This document shows positions 20,366 through 28,806 of a stretch of 64,000 nt of DNA, in pieces. The notes under the pieces were generated by a model that ran no database searches, had not been told where the DNA came from, and worked only from the letters and a program-made list of their open reading frames with translations. How positions within the stretch are numbered: position 1 is the stretch's first letter; every line of letters begins with the position of its first letter. Position numbers and translations under genes: made by a program. Origin of the DNA: an alpha proteobacterium BAL199 (lineage in GTDB: Bacteria > Pseudomonadota > Alphaproteobacteria > Thalassobaculales > Thalassobaculaceae); NCBI GenBank assembly GCA_000171835.1, contig ABHC01000002.1:372001-436000 (forward strand), in the 5' to 3' direction.

Positions 20366-20566
20366 ATGGCTACCCGGGGCGATGACGGCGTCATCTTCGA
20401 GTTTGTCTCCATCGGAGCCTATGTGAAGGTCAGCGCCATCGACCCCGTCACCGGTGTCGAGGCATCAATCGTCGGCGACCCGCTCAGTGGCGAGATGACC
20501 TTGCGCCGGACGGCGCTGCGGAAGCTGCAGTTTGTCCTCGACAAGAAAAAAGGCGGTCGACCCTGA
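20366..20566 (+). CDS. short conserved protein of unknown function
   Basis: A 66-residue protein beginning MATRGDDGVIFEFVSIGAYV, with SAIDPVTGVEASIVGDP in the middle and a lysine-rich end. It resembles short alphaproteobacterial proteins that I recall under the label DUF6898, but that label is uncertain. A GGAAGGAAC ribosome-binding site precedes the ATG. The last codons overlap a strong hairpin that serves as the terminator of the convergent mucR gene. No catalytic or membrane features are visible. Confidence 0.65.
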   Translation: MATRGDDGVIFEFVSIGAYVKVSAIDPVTGVEASIVGDPLSGEMTLRRTALRKLQFVLDKKKGGRP

Positions 20567-20577
20567 GATCGACCGCC
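20546..20577 (-). terminator. mucR terminator inside convergent gene
   Basis: GGCGGTCGA (20552-20560) and TCGACCGCC (20569-20577) form a perfect 9-base stem with an eight-base loop. An A run just before it (20546-20551) reads as T6 on the minus strand, so it terminates leftward transcription from mucR, giving a 3' UTR of about 60 bases. The stem lies across the final codons and stop of the oppositely oriented short gene. Confidence 0.7.
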
Positions 20578-20633
20578 TGGTCCCTAAAATCATACTTCAC
20601 GGCACCACGGCGCCGATTGGACCCAGAATGTCC

Positions 20634-21083
20634 TTAACCGGCTTTGCGCTTCCGCGTCCTGCGGGTGGTCTGGCTGCCCAGCCCGATTTTTTTCGCGAAC
20701 TCGGAACGTTGCTGAGCATAGTTCGGCGCGACCATCGGGTAGTCGGCCGGCAACCCCCACTTGGCGCGGTATTCGTCCGGGGTCATGCCGTAAGCGGTGC
20801 GCAGATGGCGCTTCAGCATTTTCAGCTGTTTGCCGTCCTCAAGACAGACGATGTAGTCCGGCGTGATCGACTTCTTGACCGACACCGCGGGGCGCAGCGG
20901 CTCCGGCGCCGGTTCGCGATCATCGCCCGACAGGCCCTTGAGGGCACCGTGCACAGCATTGATCACCTCCGAAATCTGATTGGAGGCGACTGAATTGTTG
21001 CCGAGATAGGCCGCGACGACCGTGGTGGTCATCTGGATCAAAGATCTATCCCCAGAGTCAGCGTTCATTGCTTCATCAGACAT
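20634..21083 (-). CDS. mucR: MucR/Ros family transcriptional regulator
   Basis: MucR proteins are zinc-finger, histone-like regulators that bind AT-rich promoters and control exopolysaccharide, motility, cell cycle and virulence genes in alphaproteobacteria. The conserved core here is YIVCLEDGKQLKMLKRHL then TAYGMTPDEYRAKWGLP (about residues 75-110), preceded by an amino-terminal oligomerisation region LIQMTTTVVAAYLGNNSV. The lysine/arginine-rich tail ends RTRKRKAG. I chose the start MSDEAMNADS (149 residues); an ATG five codons upstream is possible because neither has a clear ribosome-binding site. Confidence 0.9.
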   Translation of the reverse strand: MSDEAMNADSGDRSLIQMTTTVVAAYLGNNSVASNQISEVINAVHGALKGLSGDDREPAPEPLRPAVSVKKSITPDYIVCLEDGKQLKMLKRHLRTAYGMTPDEYRAKWGLPADYPMVAPNYAQQRSEFAKKIGLGSQTTRRTRKRKAG

Positions 21084-21365
21084 GAATGTAACCGACATTA
21101 GTTTTAAGGCATGAATACTAGGTCGCATGGTGTCGACCGGAAGTCAACGTGGGTTGAGCTCAAGTGTAGGAAAACACACCGGATCAATTTGAAGAAAACT
21201 AATCCGGTAACTGACGGAAGGCATCCGCCCAACTTGGTGACACACTGCCGGTCGGTCCCCTGGGCGTTTCAACGAGGCGTGGACCGAATGTGCCACGAGT
21301 TGTGGCCAGCCTTGAGTGAATCGGCGTATATGGGGGCTCGATCGACTTGCAGGAGTGCTGCGACC

Positions 21366-21827
21366 ATGAGCGACGACGTCATCGCCTTGGCGTCTGATCA
21401 CGCCGGACTCGCGCTGAAGACGACACTGATCGACGAATTGAAGCGTCTGGGTCACGTTGTTGTCGACCTGGGCACTCATTCCGGCGCGTCGGTCGACTAT
21501 CCGGACTATGGGTACCGGATTGCGGCTGCCCTCGCTGATGGCAAGGCCGATCGTGGTGTTGCGATCTGCGGGTCCGGTATCGGAATCTGCATTGCGGCCA
21601 ATCGATTCGCCTGGGTGCGCGCCGTGAACTGTCACGATGTCACCAGCGCCCGTCTGTCGCGCGAGCACAACGATGCCAACGTCATCGCGTTCGGCGAACG
21701 GGTTATTGGCGTGGAGGTTGCCAAGGAGGCGTTGCGCGTGTTCCTGCAGACGCCGTTTGCCGGCGATCGCCATGTCGCCCGCGTGAACAAACTGGGGGCA
21801 CCACCGAAGATCCCGAGCGTGTCCTGA
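21366..21827 (+). CDS. rpiB: ribose-5-phosphate isomerase B
   Basis: RpiB interconverts ribose 5-phosphate and ribulose 5-phosphate in the pentose phosphate pathway. The 153-residue product has LASDHAGLALK at the start, ICGSGIGICIAANR with the catalytic cysteine, and SREHNDANVIAFGERVIG. I took the ATG at 21366, which has GGAG about a dozen bases upstream; the frame is open further back but without family sequence. The 237 bases between it and mucR show no gene. It precedes glyA, as is common in alphaproteobacteria. Confidence 0.94.
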   Translation: MSDDVIALASDHAGLALKTTLIDELKRLGHVVVDLGTHSGASVDYPDYGYRIAAALADGKADRGVAICGSGIGICIAANRFAWVRAVNCHDVTSARLSREHNDANVIAFGERVIGVEVAKEALRVFLQTPFAGDRHVARVNKLGAPPKIPSVS

Positions 21828-21857
21828 TCCGTTTCGATTGAGCGAGGCCCACTCCAG

Positions 21858-23162
21858 ATGACGACTGCCATGACGCACACCGACGCCGCCGCGTTCTTCG
21901 GTGACCGCCTTTCGACTGCCGATCCTGACCTTCTGGCGTCGCTGACCGACGAACTGGCGCGTCAGCAGGACCAGATCGAGTTGATCGCCTCCGAGAACAT
22001 CGTGTCGCGCGCCGTTCTGGAGGCCCAGGGTTCGGTCCTTACCAACAAGTACGCCGAGGGGTATCCAGGCCGCCGCTACTATGGGGGCTGCGAATTTGTC
22101 GACGTGGCCGAGCGTCTGGCGATCGAGCGTGCGACCAAGCTGTTCGACTGCGCGTTTGCCAACGTACAGCCACACTCCGGTGCTCAGGCGAACCAAGCGG
22201 TGTTCATGGCGTTGCTGAAGCCGGGCGACAACATTCTCGGGATGTCGTTGGATGCCGGCGGGCACCTGACGCATGGCGCTGCGCCAAACCAGTCGGGCAA
22301 GTGGTTCAAGGCGATCGGCTATGGCGTTCGCGAAAGCGACGGCCGGATCGACTACGACCAGCTTGAGGTGCTGGCGCGCGAGCACAAGCCGCAGATCATT
22401 ATCGCCGGGGGGTCGGCCTACTCGCGCATCATCGACTTCCCGCGGTTCCGAGCCGTTGCCGATTCGGTCGGTGCTTACCTGATGGTCGACATGGCGCATT
22501 TCGCCGGCCTTGTCGCCGGCGGCGTCTACCCGAGCCCGCTGCCGCACGCCCATGTGGTGACGACAACGACCCATAAGACGTTGCGCGGTCCGCGCGGCGG
22601 CATGGTGCTGTCGAATGACGCCGACCTGGGCAAGAAGATCAACTCCGCGGTGTTCCCCGGGCTGCAGGGTGGTCCGCTGATGCACGTGATTGCCGCCAAG
22701 GCGGTGGCATTCGGCGAGGCGCTGAAGCCGAGTTTCCGCGGTTACGCCCAAGCAGTAGTCGACAACGCCAAGGCGTTGGCCGCGGTCCTGGAGGAGCGCG
22801 GATTGGCGATCGTCTCCGGCGGTACCGACAGCCACCTGATGCTGGTCGATCTTCGGCCCAAGGGGCTGAAAGGGCGTGATAGCGAGGTCGCCCTGGAGCG
22901 GGCCGGCATCACCTGCAACAAGAACGGCGTTCCGTTCGATCCGGAAAAGCCGATGGTGACGTCGGGCGTTCGCCTTGGAACGCCGGCCGGCACGACTCGC
23001 GGCTTCGGTGTCGCGGAGTTCCGCCAGATCGGCGGCATGATCGGTGATGTTCTGGACGCACTGGCAAGCAATCCGGAGGGCGACGCACAAGTGGAGACGG
23101 CCGTCCGCGGGAAGGTCGAGGAGTTGTGCCGACGCTTTCCGATCTACCCGGATCTCGGTTGA
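21858..23162 (+). CDS. glyA: serine hydroxymethyltransferase
   Basis: GlyA moves the serine hydroxymethyl group to tetrahydrofolate, giving glycine and 5,10-methylene-THF. The 434-residue product has [40 protein letters not shown] and the PLP-lysine motif [17 protein letters not shown]. The length is normal. It follows rpiB by 30 bases and precedes nrdR by 30, so the three are probably one operon; a glycine riboswitch would need more upstream room than is available. Confidence 0.97.
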   Translation: MTTAMTHTDAAAFFGDRLSTADPDLLASLTDELARQQDQIELIASENIVSRAVLEAQGSVLTNKYAEGYPGRRYYGGCEFVDVAERLAIERATKLFDCAFANVQPHSGAQANQAVFMALLKPGDNILGMSLDAGGHLTHGAAPNQSGKWFKAIGYGVRESDGRIDYDQLEVLAREHKPQIIIAGGSAYSRIIDFPRFRAVADSVGAYLMVDMAHFAGLVAGGVYPSPLPHAHVVTTTTHKTLRGPRGGMVLSNDADLGKKINSAVFPGLQGGPLMHVIAAKAVAFGEALKPSFRGYAQAVVDNAKALAAVLEERGLAIVSGGTDSHLMLVDLRPKGLKGRDSEVALERAGITCNKNGVPFDPEKPMVTSGVRLGTPAGTTRGFGVAEFRQIGGMIGDVLDALASNPEGDAQVETAVRGKVEELCRRFPIYPDLG

Positions 23163-23192
23163 TCGGCACACGGCGAGGGGAGACGACAGGCA

Positions 23193-23663
23193 ATGCGCTG
23201 CCCGTTTTGTGGGAATGACGACACCCAGGTTAAGGACTCGCGTCCGACCGAGGACAACACCGCCATTCGCCGCCGCCGGTTCTGCCCGGCGTGTGGTGCT
23301 CGTTTCACGACATTCGAGCGGGTCCAGCTTCGTGAGTTGACCGTGATGAAGAAGACCGGCAAGCGGGTACCGTTCGACCGCGATAAGCTAGCCCGGTCGA
23401 TTCAGATCGCGCTTCGCAAGCGCCCGATCGACCCCGAGCGGATCGAGCGGCTGACAACCGGCATTGTTCGCCGCCTGGAGAGCATGGGCGAGAGTGAGAT
23501 CCCGTCTGACGTGATCGGCGAGATGGTCATGGATGCGCTCGCCAATGTCGATCAGGTCGCCTATGTCCGCTTCGCCTCCGTCTACAAAAACTTCCGCGAG
23601 GCCAAGGACTTCGAGAACTTTGTTGAGAACATCCAGACCGGCGGGGACATCGAGCGCGACTGA
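23193..23663 (+). CDS. nrdR: transcriptional repressor NrdR
   Basis: NrdR represses ribonucleotide reductase genes in response to ATP/dATP. The 156-residue protein starts with a zinc ribbon, [17 protein letters not shown] and then [15 protein letters not shown], followed by an ATP-cone domain (about residues 49-139). A GAGGGGAG ribosome-binding site precedes it. The glyA-nrdR-ribD order is widely conserved in alphaproteobacteria. Confidence 0.97.
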   Translation: MRCPFCGNDDTQVKDSRPTEDNTAIRRRRFCPACGARFTTFERVQLRELTVMKKTGKRVPFDRDKLARSIQIALRKRPIDPERIERLTTGIVRRLESMGESEIPSDVIGEMVMDALANVDQVAYVRFASVYKNFREAKDFENFVENIQTGGDIERD

Positions 23664-23680
23664 GTCCGGAGGGATCGCTT

Positions 23681-24790
23681 TTGGCGGACGAAGCCGATGA
23701 CGACCGGTGGATGGCGCTTGCATTGCGGCTTGCCCATTCGGCGGTCGGCGATACCGCCGAGAATCCGCCGGTTGGGTGTGTTCTGGTCCGGGACGGTCGG
23801 ATAGTCGGTCGCGGCCGAACCGGATCGGGGGGACGGCCGCACGCCGAGGCGGTAGCGTTGGCACAGGCCGGCAATGCCGCGCGCGGAGCAACGGCGTTCG
23901 TCACACTGGAGCCTTGTGCGCATCATGGTCGCACGCCGCCTTGTGCCGATGCCCTGGTCGCTGCCGGCGTCGTTCGTGTCGTGGCCGCAATCGGCGACCC
24001 TGACCCCCGGGTGGATGGCGGCGGTTTCGCGACGTTGCGGCGAGCGGGCGTTTCGGTTTCGGTCGGGGTTGCGGCGCAACAGGCTGCGACGGCGACTACC
24101 GGATTTCTGTCTCGGGTTCAGGATGCCCGTCCGTTCGTCACCCTTAAGATTGCCACCTCGCTCGACGGTCGGATCGCTACTGCCTCCGGTGCCAGTCGCT
24201 GGATCACCGGAACAGCGGCCCGCCGGCACGCGCACGTAGTCCGGGCACGCCAGGACGCAATCCTGGTCGGCATCGGGACTGCACTGGCCGACGACCCGGC
24301 GCTGACCTGCCGGACACCGGGACTGGAAGAACGATCGCCGGTACGTGTCGTGCTGGACAGCGGTCTTCGGCTGCCGGTCGACAGTGATCTGGCGCGGACC
24401 GCCCGGTGGGTGCCGACCTGGGTCATTACTTCGGTTGGTGCCGGCTCTGGCCATGCGCGCGCCTTGACGGACCTTGGGGTTGAGGTCTTTGGCGTTGCGC
24501 GGGATGCCGGCGGCCGGCCGGATGTCCCGGCAGTGTTGGCAACACTGGCCGGGCGCGGTATCGGCCGAGTGCTGGTCGAGGGCGGGGCAACGGTTGCCCG
24601 GTCGTTTGTGGCCGCCGATGCGGTCGACGAAATTCAGTGGTACCGCGCGCCGATCCTGATCGGCGGGGATGGTCGGCCGGCGGTTGATGCCCTGGATGTT
24701 GCGACGCCGGATGGCGCTCCTCGGTTCGATCGAACCGATTGCATCAGCCTCGACGCAGATATGCTGGAAACCTATCGCCGTCGGCCCTAA
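23681..24790 (+). CDS. ribD: bifunctional riboflavin deaminase/reductase RibD
   Basis: RibD carries out the deaminase and reductase steps after GTP ring opening in riboflavin synthesis. The 369-residue product has a cytidine-deaminase-like domain with zinc ligands in RPHAEAVAL and LEPCAHHGRTPPCADAL (about residues 1-145), then a dihydrofolate-reductase-like domain beginning RPFVTLKIATSLDGRIAT and ending RVLVEGGATVARSF. It starts with TTG, supported by GGAGGG eight bases upstream. The gene is intact, in contrast to ribE just after it. Confidence 0.95.
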   Translation: MADEADDDRWMALALRLAHSAVGDTAENPPVGCVLVRDGRIVGRGRTGSGGRPHAEAVALAQAGNAARGATAFVTLEPCAHHGRTPPCADALVAAGVVRVVAAIGDPDPRVDGGGFATLRRAGVSVSVGVAAQQAATATTGFLSRVQDARPFVTLKIATSLDGRIATASGASRWITGTAARRHAHVVRARQDAILVGIGTALADDPALTCRTPGLEERSPVRVVLDSGLRLPVDSDLARTARWVPTWVITSVGAGSGHARALTDLGVEVFGVARDAGGRPDVPAVLATLAGRGIGRVLVEGGATVARSFVAADAVDEIQWYRAPILIGGDGRPAVDALDVATPDGAPRFDRTDCISLDADMLETYRRRP

Positions 24791-24800
24791 GTTCCGGCGC

Positions 24801-25397
24801 ATGTTCACAGGCATCATCACCGACGTCGGCCATGTTCGCTCGATCGAGCGCCGTGGCGACATCCGCATCGAGATCGGCACCGTCTACGAGATGGCCGGCG
24901 TTGCTATCGGCGCGTCCATCGCCTGTGGCGGGGCCTGCATGACGGTTGTGGACAAGGCCGACGGCGTCTTCGCGGTCGATGTGTCCGACGAGAGTCTGTC
25001 GCGAACCTCGATCGGCACCTGGGTTGTCGGAACCGAGGTCAACCTGGAACGATCGCTCAAGCTTGGCGACGAGATGGGTGGGCATGTCGTGACTGGGCAC
25101 GTAGACGGCTTGGCTGCGCTAGAAAGCGTCGACCCGATCGGCGACAGCCACCGGCTTCAGATCTCGCACGAAAGGCTGGAAGCTCGTGGCTGAAAAGGGG
25201 TCGATTGCTCTCGACGGGGTCTCGCTGACGTCAACGGCGTTCAGACCGCCGTTCTGGATCATTTGATTCCCACACCTGGGCACATACGACATTCTGGAAT
25301 CGCCGCCCCGGAGACGTATTGAATATGGAAGTGGACCCCCTTGCACGGTACGTTGCGCGGCCTTCTCTCCACCAACCCCGCCGCCGGCGGCAGGTGA
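24801..25397 (+). pseudogene. ribE: riboflavin synthase alpha chain, frame broken four times
   Basis: Riboflavin synthase dismutates two lumazines to riboflavin. The first 127 codons are normal: MFTGIITDVGHVRSIERRG, CGGACMTVVDK, GHVVTGHVDGLA. The frame then changes near 25182 (net +1; reads LVAEKGSIALDGVSLT), near 25229 (one base lost; VNGVQTAVLDHLIP), near 25269 (a C lost from CCCC; HTWAHTTFWNRRPGDVLNME, then DPLARYVAR) and near 25361 (one C gained; LLSTNPAAGGR, stop 25395-25397). The four changes sum to zero, leaving 597 bases, exactly 198 codons plus stop, the normal family length. As written, translation stops after 130 residues and the second barrel is lost. Either the sequence has clustered errors or the gene is decaying. 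Confidence 0.85.
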
Positions 25398-25405
25398 CCG
25401 CAGAC

Positions 25406-26551
25406 ATGGCTGACACTCTTTCGGACGTCTACAAGGGCGCGCTTTCCTCGATCGACGAGGTGGTGGAAGAAGCGCGCTCCGGCCGGATGTTCATCCTGGT
25501 TGATGACGAGAATCGCGAAAACGAAGGCGACCTGTGTATTCCGGCGCAGATGGTGACGCCCGAGGTCATCAACTTCATGGCCAAGCATTGTCGCGGACTG
25601 ATCTGCCTCGCGATGACCCGGGACCGGATCGAGCGACTCGGCTTGCCGTTGATGTCGGCGAAGAACGAGACCCGGCACGAGACTGCGTTCACGGTGTCGA
25701 TCGAGGCGCGCGAGGGAGTTACCACCGGGATCTCGGCGCATGATCGCGCCCACACCATTCAGGTTGCGATCGATCCGGCGCGCAGCCGTGATGACATCGT
25801 GACGCCGGGCCACGTCTTCCCGCTGCTGTCGCGCGACGGGGGAACACTGGTGCGGGCAGGGCATACCGAAGCCGTGGTCGACATCGCCCGGATGGCCGGA
25901 CTGAACCCCTCGGGCGTGATCTGCGAGATCATGAACGATGACGGCACCATGGCGCGGCTGCCGGATCTGGTTACCTTCGCGCAGTATCACGGCTTTAAGA
26001 TCGCCACGATCGCCGACCTGATCGCGCACCGCCGCCGCACCGAGAGCATCGTGCAGCGCGCGGCCGAGACGGCACTGAACAGCCGATTCGGCGGCGACTG
26101 GCGGATGATCGTCTATACCAACAAGATCACCTACGCCGAACATGTGGTGCTGGTGAAGGGCGACATCACCACGCCGGATCCGGTGTTGGTCCGGATGCAC
26201 GCGCTCAACGTGCTGGAGGATGTCCTCGGAGACCGGTCCAGCAAGCGCGGCGGCGGTGAGTTGCAGGCCGCCATGCAGGTCATCGGCGAGGCGGGCAGGG
26301 GTGTCGTGGTCCTGATCCGCGAGCCGACTGCCACGGCACTGTCCGATCGCGTCAAAGCCAAACTGCGCGCCGAAGCGGAAGGCCGCGCTCCTGAAAACGA
26401 GTTGCGAGACTATGGCGTGGGTGCACAGATCCTGCTCGACTTGGGAATTCACCACATGATCCTGCTGAGCAACACCAAGCGGACGATCATCGGCCTGGAG
26501 GGCTACGGCCTGTCGGTCGTCGATCAGCGCGCGCTGCCGCGCGTCGACTGA
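25406..26551 (+). CDS. ribB: DHBP synthase with degenerate GTP cyclohydrolase II domain (RibBX type)
   Basis: The amino-terminal half (about residues 1-205) is an intact 3,4-dihydroxy-2-butanone-4-phosphate synthase: [25 protein letters not shown] and [17 protein letters not shown] hold the metal and substrate residues. The carboxy-terminal half resembles GTP cyclohydrolase II, but where that family has CxxGD...CDC zinc cysteines this protein reads [20 protein letters not shown], with Asn, Ser and Arg at the three cysteine positions. It should therefore not open GTP. RibB fused to an inactive RibA-like domain (RibBX) is known in Proteobacteria. I placed the start at ATG 25406, just after ribE; the frame is open back into ribE only because of the frame changes there. 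Confidence 0.9.
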   Translation: MADTLSDVYKGALSSIDEVVEEARSGRMFILVDDENRENEGDLCIPAQMVTPEVINFMAKHCRGLICLAMTRDRIERLGLPLMSAKNETRHETAFTVSIEAREGVTTGISAHDRAHTIQVAIDPARSRDDIVTPGHVFPLLSRDGGTLVRAGHTEAVVDIARMAGLNPSGVICEIMNDDGTMARLPDLVTFAQYHGFKIATIADLIAHRRRTESIVQRAAETALNSRFGGDWRMIVYTNKITYAEHVVLVKGDITTPDPVLVRMHALNVLEDVLGDRSSKRGGGELQAAMQVIGEAGRGVVVLIREPTATALSDRVKAKLRAEAEGRAPENELRDYGVGAQILLDLGIHHMILLSNTKRTIIGLEGYGLSVVDQRALPRVD

Positions 26552-26563
26552 GGAGGCCGAGCG

Positions 26564-27007
26564 ATGAGCAAAGTCCTGATTGTCGAGGCCCGGTTCTACG
26601 AGGATCTGGCCGACGAACTGGTGAAGGGTGCGACCGCGCATCTGGATGCGGCAAAGGTGGAGTACGACCGGTTGTCGGTACCCGGTGCGTTCGAGATACC
26701 GGCGGCGATCGCCTTCGCCCAGCGAGCGTCCGGGACCGGCGGCCCGGCCTATGCCGGCTACATCGCCCTCGGCTGCGTCATTCGCGGGGAAACCACCCAC
26801 TACGACTACGTCTGCGGGGAAAGCGCGCGTGGCCTGCAGGACCTCGCCGTTCGCGACGGCTTGGCGATCGGCTACGGTATCCTGACCGTTGAGAACGACG
26901 ATCAAGCGTGGGCGCGCGCGTCTGTCGACAAGAAGAACAAGGGGCGGGATGCGGCGGAAGCCTGTCTCGCCATGATCGCCATCCAGAAACGTTTCGGACT
27001 CGCATGA
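26564..27007 (+). CDS. ribH: 6,7-dimethyl-8-ribityllumazine synthase
   Basis: RibH condenses the pyrimidine and the four-carbon unit made by RibB into lumazine, the substrate of RibE. The 147-residue product has [53 protein letters not shown] with the catalytic His, and a tail typical of the icosahedral form. GAGGAGG precedes the ATG. The stop overlaps the nusB start by ATGA. Confidence 0.95.
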   Translation: MSKVLIVEARFYEDLADELVKGATAHLDAAKVEYDRLSVPGAFEIPAAIAFAQRASGTGGPAYAGYIALGCVIRGETTHYDYVCGESARGLQDLAVRDGLAIGYGILTVENDDQAWARASVDKKNKGRDAAEACLAMIAIQKRFGLA

Positions 27008-27534
27008 CCGCAACCACCCCACAATCGACGCCAAAGCCCCGGTCTGCACCGAAGCGCGCGCGGTCGGCACCGCGGACGACCGCCCGACTAGCAGCGGTTC
27101 AAGCGCTTTATGAAATGGAAGTGTCCGGTAAGAGTGGGCACGAGGTGGTTCCGGAGTTCGTCGGCCGACGGTTCGCGGGCCTGATTGAGGGTGGCGACAT
27201 GGCGCCCGCCGACCCGAAGTTCTTCGAGCGGCTGGTGTTGGGCGTCGCCGGTGAAATGCCGACGCTCGACGGTATGCTGGCCGATTGCTTGCAGCCGGAA
27301 GGCCATCTGGAACGTCTCGAAGTGGTGCTGCGAGCGATTTTCCGGTTGGGAACCTACGAGCTGCTGTCCGTCGACGATGTGCCGGTCCGGGTGGTCATCA
27401 GCGAGTATGTGGATCTCACGCATGCTTTTTTCGCCGGCCGTGAGCCGGGTCTTGTGAACGGCGTGCTCGACAAGATCGCGCGCGTGGTGCGCGAGGACGA
27501 GATTTCGGGATCCGGGAGCGGCGGGGCGTCGTAA
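27004..27534 (+). CDS. nusB: transcription antitermination protein NusB
   Basis: NusB binds boxA RNA with NusE (S10) and prevents premature termination in rRNA operons. The 176-residue protein has a basic, disordered first 30 residues, then the helical NusB core with [17 protein letters not shown] and [28 protein letters not shown]. The ribH-nusB junction is conserved in many bacteria; the ATGA overlap fixes the start. Confidence 0.95.
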   Translation: MTATTPQSTPKPRSAPKRARSAPRTTARLAAVQALYEMEVSGKSGHEVVPEFVGRRFAGLIEGGDMAPADPKFFERLVLGVAGEMPTLDGMLADCLQPEGHLERLEVVLRAIFRLGTYELLSVDDVPVRVVISEYVDLTHAFFAGREPGLVNGVLDKIARVVREDEISGSGSGGAS

Positions 27535-27549
27535 CGCCGCCGGAACGCC

Positions 27550-28536
27550 ATGGCGCTGGGTGAGTTCGAACGGATCGACCGGTTCTTTGTGCCGCTTGCG
27601 CGCGGCGCTGAAGGCGCGTTCGGGCTGACCGACGATGCGGCACTGCTGCCTGACGCCCCGCAGGGCAGCGCCTGGGTTGTTACCGTCGACGCTCTGGTCT
27701 CCGGTGTGCACTTCCTGCCCGACGATGCACCGGACCTGATTGCGCGCAAGGCGCTTCGCGTAAACCTGTCGGACTTGGCGGCTATGGGAGCAGTGCCCTA
27801 CGGCTACACGCTGGCCCTTGCCCTGCCCAGGGACCTGCCTGACCCGGAAGGCTGGTTGAGCCGGTTCGCCGAGGGTCTGCGGCACGATCAGGACGAGTTC
27901 GGTGTTCATCTTCTCGGTGGCGACAGCGTATCGACTCCTGGCCCGGTGACTCTGTCAGTGACGGCCTTCGGTTCGGTTGCGCGTGGCCGGGAGATCCGGC
28001 GATCAGGTGCCCGTGTCGGCGACGATCTTTGGGTCAGCGGGACCGTAGGCGACTCCGCTCTCGGTCTGAAGGTACTGACCAGCGTCATCGATCCGGACGA
28101 ATCCGGGGATCCGCAGCTGATCGACCGATACCGCCTGCCGCAACCGCGTATCCGGCTGGGGCCCGGTTTAGTGGGACTCGCGACGGCCGCGCTGGATGTG
28201 TCCGACGGGCTGGTGCAAGACAGCGGGCATCTCGCCCACCGATCGGGAGCAGCGGTTCGGATCGAGGCGGGTGCCGTGCCGCTGTCTCCGGCCGCGCACC
28301 GGCGCGTCGACAGCCAGCCGGCCCTGTTGCACGATGCGCTGACGGGCGGTGACGATTACGAACTGCTGTTCACGGCGCCCCTTAGCGCCCGAAAGGGCGT
28401 GGTTGAGGCAGCGGCAGCCGTTGATGTTATGGTTACCCGGATTGGCTCGGTGGAAGCAGGGCAGGGCGTTCGGGTCGTCGGCCCGGATGGTCAGGTCCTG
28501 AGCGGCCTCAAGCGTGGCGGATGGAGCCATTTTTGA
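27550..28536 (+). CDS. thiL: thiamine-monophosphate kinase
   Basis: ThiL phosphorylates thiamine monophosphate to thiamine diphosphate, the cofactor that PDH E1 (encoded at 54-56 kb) needs. The 328-residue product has FGLTDDAALLPD, VTVDALVSGVHFLPDDA and RVNLSDLAAMGAVPYGY with the magnesium and ATP residues, and LLGGDSVSTPGPV. It follows nusB by 15 bases. Length is normal and no frame breaks are seen. Confidence 0.94.
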   Translation: MALGEFERIDRFFVPLARGAEGAFGLTDDAALLPDAPQGSAWVVTVDALVSGVHFLPDDAPDLIARKALRVNLSDLAAMGAVPYGYTLALALPRDLPDPEGWLSRFAEGLRHDQDEFGVHLLGGDSVSTPGPVTLSVTAFGSVARGREIRRSGARVGDDLWVSGTVGDSALGLKVLTSVIDPDESGDPQLIDRYRLPQPRIRLGPGLVGLATAALDVSDGLVQDSGHLAHRSGAAVRIEAGAVPLSPAAHRRVDSQPALLHDALTGGDDYELLFTAPLSARKGVVEAAAAVDVMVTRIGSVEAGQGVRVVGPDGQVLSGLKRGGWSHF

Positions 28537-28806
28537 GATGTTGGACAGCGCGCGGGTCGGATGAAGCTCATTGTCATCATTGTGGCCTTGCTTGCGCTGG
28601 TCGGCGGAGGCGGTTTCGCCGCGATCACGTTCGCACCGTCCATGGTGCCGATTCCGATCCGCAACCTCCTTGGCGTCGAAGTAACCGAGGCCGAGCAGAT
28701 TGAAGCCGATCGACCGAAGAACACGACGCTGATCGACATCGAGCCGCTGACCATCCCGATGTTCGAGAATGGCGAAGTCGACCGGTTCCTGGTGATGCAT
28801 GTGCTT

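Noticed and set aside
21144-23171. 675-codon minus-strand frame over rpiB and glyA
   Set aside because: Covers two unmistakable plus-strand genes; shadow of their third-base GC bias.
23664-23680. FMN riboswitch upstream of ribD or ribB
   Set aside because: The spacers before ribD (17 bases) and ribBX (8 bases) are too short for an RFN element, and none of its conserved sequence was seen.
25319-25405. Amino-terminal extension of RibBX (29 codons from TTG 25319)
   Set aside because: These codons read as the carboxy end of RibE (DPLARYVAR); they join the RibBX frame only because of the frame changes in ribE.
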